20,731 nt of DNA. It comes from Gammaproteobacteria bacterium. GTDB taxonomy: Bacteria; Pseudomonadota; Gammaproteobacteria; Thiohalobacterales; Thiohalobacteraceae. Below the pieces are notes generated by a model. That model was not told where the DNA came from. It did not search any database and was given only the letters and a program-made list of their open reading frames with translations. Location: positions 1 through 20,731 of the forward strand of contig JACRMO010000138.1 in the NCBI GenBank assembly GCA_016214925.1, read 5' to 3'. This document shows, one piece after another, positions 14,062-20,731 of the stretch. Position 1 is the first letter of the stretch, and every line of letters begins with the position of its first letter. A program made the position numbers and the translations under genes.

Positions 14062-16056
14062 TTACAGCACCGATTCCACGGCCTTGACCACGTTGTCCAC
14101 GGTGAAACCGAATTCCTTGAACAGCTGGCCGGCCGGCGCGGATTCGCCGAAGCGGTTGAGGCCGACGATCTTGCCGTGGGTACCGACATACTTGTACCAG
14201 CCATCGGTCACACCGGCCTCGACGGCGACGCGACGCGTCACGGCTGCCGGCAGCACGGACTCGCGATACGCAGCATCCTGCGCATCGAACTCGTTGGTCG
14301 ACGGCATGGACACGACGCGGATCTTCTTGCCCTTGGCGGCAAGCTGTTCGGCGGCGCCCATGGCGAGTTCCACTTCGGAACCGGTGGCGATGAGGATCGC
14401 GTCCGGCGTACCGGCGCAGTCGCTCAGGACATAACCGCCGCGCGCGATGGCGGCGATCTGTTCCGGTGTACGGCTCATGTGCTTGAGATTCTGCCGCGAG
14501 AAAATCAGGCTGCTCGGACCGGTCTTGTGCTCGATGGCAAACTTCCAGCACACGGCGGATTCCACCGCATCGCAGGGACGCCACACCGACATGTTCGGAA
14601 TCATGCGCAGCGTCGCGGTCTGTTCGATGGGCTGATGGGTCGGGCCGTCTTCGCCCAGACCGATGGAGTCGTGGGTATAGACGAAGATGCTCGGGATCTT
14701 CATCAACGCGGCCATGCGCAGGGCATTACGCGCATATTCGGAGAACATCAGGAAGGTCGCGCCGTAAGGCACGAAACCGCCGTGCAGGGTGATACCGTTC
14801 ATGATGGCGGACATGCCGAACTCGCGCACGCCGTAGTACATGTAGTTGCCGTCGGACACGGTGTTGCTCACGCCCTTGCAGCCCGACCACAGGGTCAGGT
14901 TGGAACCGGCCAGATCGGCGGAACCGCCGAGGAATTCCGGCAACAGCGGACCGAAACCGCCGAGCGCATTCTGCGAGGCCTTGCGGGTGGCGATGGTCTC
15001 GCCTTTGGCATCGACGGCCTTGACGAACTCCATGGACTTCGCGGCCCAGTTGGCGGGCAGCTCGCCCTTCATGCGGCGTTCGAATTCAGCGGCGAGTTCG
15101 GGATGGGCCTTCTTGTACGCGGCGAACTTGTCGTTCCAGTGCTTCTCGGCATCGGCGCCTTTCTTCTTGGCGTCCCAACCGGCGTAGATGTCAGCAGGAA
15201 TGACGAACGGCTCGTGGTTCCAGCCGAGGTTTTCGCGGGTAGCCTTGATTTCATCGTCGCCCAGCGGGGCGCCGTGGCAATCATGGCTGCCGCACAGATT
15301 CGGCGCGCCATAACCGATGACGGTCTTGCAGCAGATCATGGTCGGCTTGTCGTTGATGCTCTTGGCCTCTTGGATGGCCTTCTTGATCGCGTCGGCGTTG
15401 TGGCCGTCGACATCGCGCACCACATGCCAGCCGTAGGCCTCGAAACGCTTGGGCGTATCGTCGGTGAACCAGCCTTCGACGTGACCGTCGATGGAGATGC
15501 CGTTGTCGTCGTAGAAACAGATCAGCTTGCCCAGGCCCAGCGTGCCGGCCAGCGAGCAGGCCTCGTGCGAGATGCCTTCCATCAAGCAGCCATCGCCCAG
15601 GAATACGTAGGTGTAATGGTCGACGATGTGGTGGCCGTCGCGGTTGAACTGACCGGCCATGACCTTCTCGGCGATGGCCATGCCGACGGCATTGGTGATG
15701 CCCTGACCCAGCGGACCGGTGGTGGTCTCGACGCCGGGGGCATAACCGTATTCGGGATGGCCGGGGGTCTTGGAGTGCAGTTGGCGGAAGTTCTTCAGTT
15801 CATCCATCGGCAACGCGTAGCCGGTGAGATGCAGCAACGAGTAGATCAGCATCGAGCCGTGGCCGTTGGAGAGCACGAAACGGTCACGGTCGAACCATTT
15901 GGGATTCTGCGGGCTGTGCTTGAGGAAGTCGTTCCAAAGTACTTCGGCGATATCCGCCATGCCCATGGGGGCGCCCGGGTGGCCGGATTTGGCCTTTTGA
16001 ACGGCGTCCATGCTGAGCGCACGGATGGCATTGGCTAGTTCTTTGCGCGAAGACAT
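14062..16056 (-). CDS. tkt: Transketolase
   Basis: The 664-residue thiamine-diphosphate enzyme moves two-carbon ketol units between sugar phosphates in the Calvin and pentose-phosphate pathways. Landmarks are KSGHPGAPMGMADIAEVLW near residue 23, SNGHGSMLIYSLLHLTGY near 63, TTTGPLGQGI near 111, the cofactor motif GDGCLMEGISHEA at about 154, and FVYTHDSIGLGEDGPTHQPIEQ in the pyrimidine-binding domain, followed by a complete C-terminal domain. The start at 16056 is chosen because AGGAGAG lies just upstream and MSSRKELANAIRALSMDAVQ is the family N-terminus; an open frame continues to 16167 but lacks both. It is the first gene of the tkt-gap-pgk-pyk-fba order. Confidence 0.96.
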   Translation of the reverse strand: MSSRKELANAIRALSMDAVQKAKSGHPGAPMGMADIAEVLWNDFLKHSPQNPKWFDRDRFVLSNGHGSMLIYSLLHLTGYALPMDELKNFRQLHSKTPGHPEYGYAPGVETTTGPLGQGITNAVGMAIAEKVMAGQFNRDGHHIVDHYTYVFLGDGCLMEGISHEACSLAGTLGLGKLICFYDDNGISIDGHVEGWFTDDTPKRFEAYGWHVVRDVDGHNADAIKKAIQEAKSINDKPTMICCKTVIGYGAPNLCGSHDCHGAPLGDDEIKATRENLGWNHEPFVIPADIYAGWDAKKKGADAEKHWNDKFAAYKKAHPELAAEFERRMKGELPANWAAKSMEFVKAVDAKGETIATRKASQNALGGFGPLLPEFLGGSADLAGSNLTLWSGCKGVSNTVSDGNYMYYGVREFGMSAIMNGITLHGGFVPYGATFLMFSEYARNALRMAALMKIPSIFVYTHDSIGLGEDGPTHQPIEQTATLRMIPNMSVWRPCDAVESAVCWKFAIEHKTGPSSLIFSRQNLKHMSRTPEQIAAIARGGYVLSDCAGTPDAILIATGSEVELAMGAAEQLAAKGKKIRVVSMPSTNEFDAQDAAYRESVLPAAVTRRVAVEAGVTDGWYKYVGTHGKIVGLNRFGESAPAGQLFKEFGFTVDNVVKAVESVL

Positions 16057-16459
16057 TGGTCTCTCCTGTTTAAAATTCACTTCGAATTCGTTTGGCGGGG
16101 CGTGCCGAAATCGCACGCGCCGGGGCGACATGACGCCGCTTGCAGCAAGGAAACACCGCCTGGTCACGGCTCCAGGTCCTGGCTGCCAAAATCAGTGAAA
16201 GTCCACCGCCTCTTGGCTGATACGCAGAGGCCGATGTCGTGCAAACCCGCTATCAAAAGCACTGCATTCGCGAGCGGTATGCGCCCAACCGACCCACCAG
16301 ACCCAGAGGGCGCCAGGGGGTCGAAAGGAGCGCGGTATTCTCCCTTAGATGCCGACAGGGAGCAATAGCGCACCCCAAGGGGAGGGGTGCTAGAGCCGAT
16401 ATACGTCAATGCGAGGCATGCAGCCCAGGCTATGCGCGATTCTTATCCAGCCATACCTT
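16057..16459. other. 403-bp gap upstream of tkt with no gene recognised
   Basis: The part next to tkt must hold the promoter of the carbon cluster, but I see no convincing -35/-10 pair or regulator site. The middle contains a hairpin, GCACCCC (16370-16376) with GGGGTGC (16384-16390), lacking a T-run. A minus-strand frame at 16164-16409 is open but has composition and wording typical of chance translation. It could hold a small RNA or decayed repeat; nothing specific is supported. Confidence 0.5.
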
Positions 16460-16879
16460 TTATTTATTACGCTCAGGGAACGGCAGGATGCGCGATCCGT
16501 CGCCCCGTCCGTCCTCCAAGCGCTGTTCGATCAGCGCCAGGGCCTTGAAGAATTCCCCTTGCAGACGCGGCAAGGTCAGGCGGGCCTTGGCGAGGTAGAG
16601 ATGGATCTCATACGGCACCGGCTCCCCCAAACCGGCACGGGCCTGGGGGCGGAAATGGCGCCAGGCCAGCTCCACCAGATGCTTGGCCTCGCGATCGACG
16701 AAGATGATCTCTTCGGCGTCGATGACCGCGAGGAATTGGATGCCACGGACAGGCACGAACAGGCAGCTGCCGCCGCTTCTGACCAGCAGTCGGTGGGCCA
16801 GGTTATACACCTCGGCGGGCAGCTGGGCCGGGCGGATCTCCAACGGGTCCTCGCGGTAGAAACTCTCGTAACCTGCCAT
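16460..16879 (-). CDS. Conserved proteobacterial hypothetical protein
   Basis: The 139-residue product begins MAGYESFYREDPLEIRPAQLPAEVYNLAHRLL and contains SCLFVPVRGIQFLAVIDAEEIIFVDRE and ELAWRHFRPQ, followed by PVPYEIHLY. This layout is familiar from short uncharacterised proteins of gamma- and betaproteobacteria. No signal peptide, membrane span or catalytic motif is visible, so it is probably cytoplasmic. It starts 19 nt after the redoxin gene on the same strand, consistent with one transcript. Function is unknown; the pairing hints at a redox or stress link but proves nothing. Confidence 0.75.
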   Translation of the reverse strand: MAGYESFYREDPLEIRPAQLPAEVYNLAHRLLVRSGGSCLFVPVRGIQFLAVIDAEEIIFVDREAKHLVELAWRHFRPQARAGLGEPVPYEIHLYLAKARLTLPRLQGEFFKALALIEQRLEDGRGDGSRILPFPERNK

Positions 16880-16898
16880 TAGCCGGCGCCTCCTCCGT

Positions 16899-17459
16899 TC
16901 AGACCACCGCTTTCCACTTGATCGAGCAACCCATGCTCGGGATCTGCTCGGCCGGTCCCACGCCGGTCAGCGCCACGTCCCGCATCGCCTCGAACAAATC
17001 GCGGTGGACGTCGGCCGGTGCCGCCTCTTTGCGGCTGGCATCCAGACGCCCGCGGTATTGCAGTTGCAGGTCGGCGTTGTAACCGAAGAAATACGGCGTG
17101 CACACGGCACCGTAGGCCTGGGCGACCGCCTGGGTCTCGTCATACAGATAGGGGAAGGGGAAATCCAGGTCGCGGGCGATTTTCCGCATATTTTCCAACG
17201 AGTCCTCTGGATAATCGGTCGGATCGTTGGACATGATGGCCACGCTGTGGATGCCGTGAGCGCGCAGCTCACGGGTATCGCGGAGGATGCGATCGAGCAC
17301 GGCCTTCACATACGGGCAGTGATTACAAATGAACATGACCAGCAAGCCTTTGGGGCCGCGACAGTCCTCCCGCGTCCAGACCTTGCCGTCGACGCCCGGC
17401 AGGGCGAAATCGGGGGCCGGGCGACCAAAATCGCAGACCGGGGTTTCCAGACGCACCAT
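16899..17459 (-). CDS. Thioredoxin-like redoxin (AhpC/TSA-type) protein
   Basis: The 186-residue protein has the N-terminal FGRPAPDFALPGVDGKVWTRED of peroxiredoxin/ResA-like proteins and the active-site segment LLVMFICNHCPYVKAV, with C45-N-H-C48 in place of the usual WCGPC. IMSNDPTDYPEDSLENMRK and YGAVCTPYFFGYN (with the cis-Pro loop TP) complete the thioredoxin fold. Two more cysteines (in AVCTP and SMGCSIKWK) are typical of this CNHCP subfamily. No signal peptide is visible, so a cytoplasmic thiol-reductase or peroxidase role is inferred. The start is the ATG at 17459 with AGGAGTGTG upstream; it is divergent from metK. Confidence 0.9.
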   Translation of the reverse strand: MVRLETPVCDFGRPAPDFALPGVDGKVWTREDCRGPKGLLVMFICNHCPYVKAVLDRILRDTRELRAHGIHSVAIMSNDPTDYPEDSLENMRKIARDLDFPFPYLYDETQAVAQAYGAVCTPYFFGYNADLQLQYRGRLDASRKEAAPADVHRDLFEAMRDVALTGVGPAEQIPSMGCSIKWKAVV

Positions 17460-17732
17460 CGCACACTCCTTAGTCCCATTGGACCCATATCGGACCCTAA
17501 CAAGGCGCTGTGGCGGTCGGCGCGGGACCGCCTGCTATACCCGCCGTGAGTATAAATCGATCCCGGCCCCGCATCTCCCCACAACGCGTCGGGGCAGGGT
17601 CGTCGGCAAGCACCCCGGGCAGGAACCCAGGACAGTACACGGACTCGCGCAATCGGGCGGATGCCTTTACACTAACCGGCCTTTACGAACCACCGCCCAA
17701 TAACGACCACCGTATTGCAGGAACCCACGCGC

Positions 17733-18896
<1,164 letters not shown>

Positions 18897-18916
18897 CTGA
18901 CGGAACCGCTGGTTTA

Positions 18917-19016
18917 TCCCCTCTCCCCGTATCGGGGGAGAGGGTTAGGGTGAGGGGGAAAAATCAGCCGCTGCTGCCACTCCCCTCACCCTGTCCCTCT
19001 CCCTAAGGGAGAGGGA
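18917..19016. repeat. ~100-bp palindromic element, CCCTCTCCC..GGGAGAGGG type
   Basis: Two hairpins, CCCTCTCCCC-GTAT-GGGGGAGAGGG (18919-18944) and CCCTCTCCCT-AAGGGAGAGGG (18994-19014), flank inverted copies of TAGGGTGAGGGG. The whole is an inverted pair typical of dispersed extragenic repeats in GC-rich proteobacteria. It lies between the metK stop and the SAH riboswitch, and its first hairpin could help end metK transcripts. Confidence 0.75.
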
Positions 19017-19055
19017 ACGCTCTTGCGAAGAGCGATGTTAACCATATTCCACCCC

Positions 19056-19132
19056 TCTCTCCGAGGAGCGTTGCAACAGGAGTTTCTCCTGCCAGGCTCG
19101 GAGCGGAGGCCATTCACAAACGGCGCTCGTTC
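19056..19132 (+). promoter_or_regulatory. S-adenosylhomocysteine (SAH) riboswitch upstream of ahcY
   Basis: The sequence CCGAGGAGCGTTGCAAC, a GCCAGGCTCGG block and AACGGCGCTC match the SAH-element consensus. P1 pairs CTCCGAG (19059-19065) with CTCGGAG (19097-19103). P2 pairs CAGGAG (19077-19082) with CTCCTG (19086-19091). The pseudoknot pairs GAGCG (19066-19070) with CGCTC (19124-19128). The class is known to switch on SAH-hydrolase genes when SAH accumulates, and it ends 18 nt before the ahcY start codon, so control may include access to the AAGGAG ribosome site. Confidence 0.93.
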
Positions 19133-19150
19133 TGTAAAGGAGTCATTTAC

Positions 19151-20572
19151 ATGAACGCAGTAACCGATCCGCAGTTCACCGACTACAAAGTCGCCGACAT
19201 CAACCAGGCTGGTTGGGGCCGCAAGGAAATCGCCATCGCCGAGACCGAAATGCCCGGCCTCATGGCGCTGTGCGAAGAGTTCGGCAAACAGCAACCACTC
19301 AAGGGCGCGCGTATCACCGGCTCGTTGCACATGACCATTCAAACGGCCGTGCTCATCGAGACGCTGGTCAAACTCGGCGCGCAAGTGCGCTGGGCCTCGT
19401 GCAACATCTTCTCGACCCAAGATCACGCTGCTGCTGCGATCGCCGCCGCCGGCGTTCCGGTCTACGCCTGGAAAGGCGAGACGCTGGAGGAATACTGGTG
19501 GTGCACCGAGCAGGCGTTGACCTGGCCGGATGGCAAGGGTCCGAACATGATCCTGGATGACGGCGGCGACGCCACCATGCTCATCCACAAGGGCACGGAA
19601 TACGAAGCTGCCGGCAAAGTGCCGGACGCCAATGCCGGTGCGAACGAAGAGTGGAAGGTGTTCCTCGCTTTGGTCAAGAAGAGCATGGCCACCGATCCGA
19701 AAAAATGGACCAACATCGGCAAGGCCGTCAAGGGCGTGACCGAAGAGACCACCACCGGCGTGCATCGTTTGTATCAGATGCAAGAGCGCGGCGAATTGCT
19801 GTGGCCGGCGATGAACGTCAACGACTCGGTGACCAAGTCGAAGTTCGACAACCTCTACGGCTGCCGCGAGTCGCTGCTCGACGGCATCAAGCGCGCGACC
19901 GACGTGATGATCGCCGGCAAGATCTGCGTGGTGCTCGGTTACGGCGACGTCGGCAAGGGTTGCGCGCAAGCGTTCCGCGGCATGGGCGCCACCACGTGGA
20001 TCACCGAGATCGATCCGATCTGCGCACTACAGGCGGCGATGGAAGGCTATCGCGTTGTGACCATGGATGATGCCTGCAAGCTCGGCGACATCTTCGTCAC
20101 CACCACCGGCAACGAGAACGTCATCGTTCACGACCACATGGCGGCGATGAAAGACCAGGCCATTGTCTGCAACATCGGTCACTTCGACTCCGAGATCGAC
20201 ATCGCCTCGCTGGAGAAATACCAGTGGGAAGAGATCAAGCCGCAGGTCGATCATGTGATCTTCCCCGACGGCAAGAAGATCATCGTGCTCGCCAAGGGCC
20301 GCCTGGTGAATCTCGGCTGCGCCACCGGCCATCCGAGCTTCGTAATGTCGGCGTCGTTCACCAATCAGGTGATGGCGCAGATGGAGCTGTTCAGCCGCGG
20401 CGAGAATTACGAGAAGAAGGTCTACGTGTTGCCGAAGATCCTCGACGAAAAAGTCGCACGACTGCACTTGAAGAAGATCGGCGTCAACCTGACCCAGTTG
20501 TCAAAAGTCCAGGCCGACTACATCGGCGTACCGATCGAAGGCCCGTACAAGCCGAATCACTATCGGTATTAA
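19151..20572 (+). CDS. ahcY: Adenosylhomocysteinase (SAH hydrolase)
   Basis: The 473-residue enzyme hydrolyses S-adenosylhomocysteine to adenosine and homocysteine, removing the inhibitor of SAM-dependent methylation. Landmarks are GSLHMTIQTAVLIETL near residue 57, SCNIFSTQDHAAAAI near 84, the NAD-binding Rossmann motif VVLGYGDVGKGCAQAFRGMGA, and FTNQVMAQMELF. The C-terminus KPNHYRY is the conserved cofactor-contacting tail. The length includes the ~40-residue insert common in bacterial enzymes. AAGGAG lies 8 nt before the ATG at 19151. A SAH riboswitch precedes it, and metK is just upstream on the same strand, so SAM synthesis and SAH removal are encoded together. Confidence 0.97.
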   Translation: MNAVTDPQFTDYKVADINQAGWGRKEIAIAETEMPGLMALCEEFGKQQPLKGARITGSLHMTIQTAVLIETLVKLGAQVRWASCNIFSTQDHAAAAIAAAGVPVYAWKGETLEEYWWCTEQALTWPDGKGPNMILDDGGDATMLIHKGTEYEAAGKVPDANAGANEEWKVFLALVKKSMATDPKKWTNIGKAVKGVTEETTTGVHRLYQMQERGELLWPAMNVNDSVTKSKFDNLYGCRESLLDGIKRATDVMIAGKICVVLGYGDVGKGCAQAFRGMGATTWITEIDPICALQAAMEGYRVVTMDDACKLGDIFVTTTGNENVIVHDHMAAMKDQAIVCNIGHFDSEIDIASLEKYQWEEIKPQVDHVIFPDGKKIIVLAKGRLVNLGCATGHPSFVMSASFTNQVMAQMELFSRGENYEKKVYVLPKILDEKVARLHLKKIGVNLTQLSKVQADYIGVPIEGPYKPNHYRY

Positions 20573-20601
20573 CTCGATACCTGCCGCAGCAATACCGCGG
20601 C

Positions 20602-20670
20602 CGTCATGCCGGCGTAGGCCGGCATCCAGGTTTCACACCGCAACTGGACTCCGGCATTCGCCGGGGTGAC
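20602..20670. repeat. 69-bp paired-hairpin palindromic repeat after ahcY
   Basis: A perfect 8-bp stem (ATGCCGGC 20606-20613 with GCCGGCAT 20618-20625) and a second hairpin around CCGGCATTCGCCGG are arranged as an inverted pair bounded by CGTCA and GTGAC. It is the same family as the degenerate copy at 836-864 and related to the element at 9866-9993. It may end or stabilise the ahcY transcript. Confidence 0.75.
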
Positions 20671-20719
20671 ATCTCAGGGTGAGTTTCCGCGCAGCTTCGC
20701 GGCAAAGGATCATTGCAAC

Positions 20720-20731
20720 ATGCAATCTCAA
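20720..20731 (+). CDS. Possible start of the next gene, perhaps metF (only four codons visible)
   Basis: An ATG at 20720 opens a frame reading MQSQ to the window end, with AAAGGA about 11 nt upstream. In many proteobacteria methylenetetrahydrofolate reductase follows ahcY. The identity is inferred only from that gene order. Confidence 0.3.

Noticed and set aside
14050..16038. A 662-codon open frame antisense to transketolase
   Set aside because: It mirrors tkt in GC-rich DNA, has low-complexity His/Gly/Arg-rich wording and no recognisable domain; tkt is certain.
16164..16409. An 81-codon minus-strand open frame in the gap upstream of tkt
   Set aside because: It has no ribosome binding site or domain, and its Ser/Gly/Pro-rich wording resembles chance translation of non-coding or repeat DNA.
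17460..17732. A SAM-sensing riboswitch upstream of metK
   Set aside because: No SAM-I, SAM-II or SAM/SAH consensus blocks are visible; only the SAH element before ahcY is supported.

Overview
The window comes from a GC-rich proteobacterium, most likely an autotrophic or formerly autotrophic gammaproteobacterium. The main grounds are a minus-strand carbon-metabolism cluster in the order tkt-gap-pgk-pyk-fba, as in Calvin-cycle (cbb) loci, followed divergently by metK and an S-adenosylhomocysteine (SAH) riboswitch driving ahcY. No RubisCO, phosphoribulokinase or CbbR gene lies in the window, so autotrophy is inferred and not shown.

Layout. (1) 1-813 is the 3' part of a conspicuously AT-rich DUF4062 gene, probably the edge of an acquired island; its product ends in the exact residues of the SSB acidic tip. 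(2) 916-3357 holds a DUF2721 membrane protein, trmO and an orphan contractile-tail sheath gene whose 3' end forms a long perfect hairpin. (3) 3604-8505 is an accessory block. On the plus strand it has a secreted six-cysteine protein, srkA, a DUF4156-type lipoprotein and a 2OG-Fe(II) oxygenase. Facing these on the minus strand is a compact four-gene set: a small Trp-rich protein, a secreted protein with two Notch/LNR-like repeats, and two more six-cysteine paralogues. (4) 8594-16056 is the tkt-gap-pgk-pyk-fba cluster, with terminators after gap and fba. Several of its gaps carry unrelated palindromic elements, and pgk is broken by a 4-nt insertion. (5) 16057-16459 is a non-coding gap. (6) 16460-17459 encodes a redoxin and a conserved hypothetical protein on the minus strand. 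(7) 17733-20731 holds metK, a palindromic repeat, the SAH riboswitch, ahcY, another palindromic repeat and possibly the first codons of metF.

How the genes work together. Tkt, Gap, Pgk and Fba cover the reduction and regeneration steps shared by the Calvin cycle, gluconeogenesis and glycolysis, and Pyk links them to pyruvate. MetK makes S-adenosylmethionine (SAM). AhcY removes the SAH left after methylation, under riboswitch control by SAH itself.

The best candidates for undescribed biology are the secreted cysteine-rich locus at 6287-8505 (with its third paralogue at 3604-4074) and the DUF4062 protein with an SSB-like C-terminus. Their functions cannot be settled from sequence alone.
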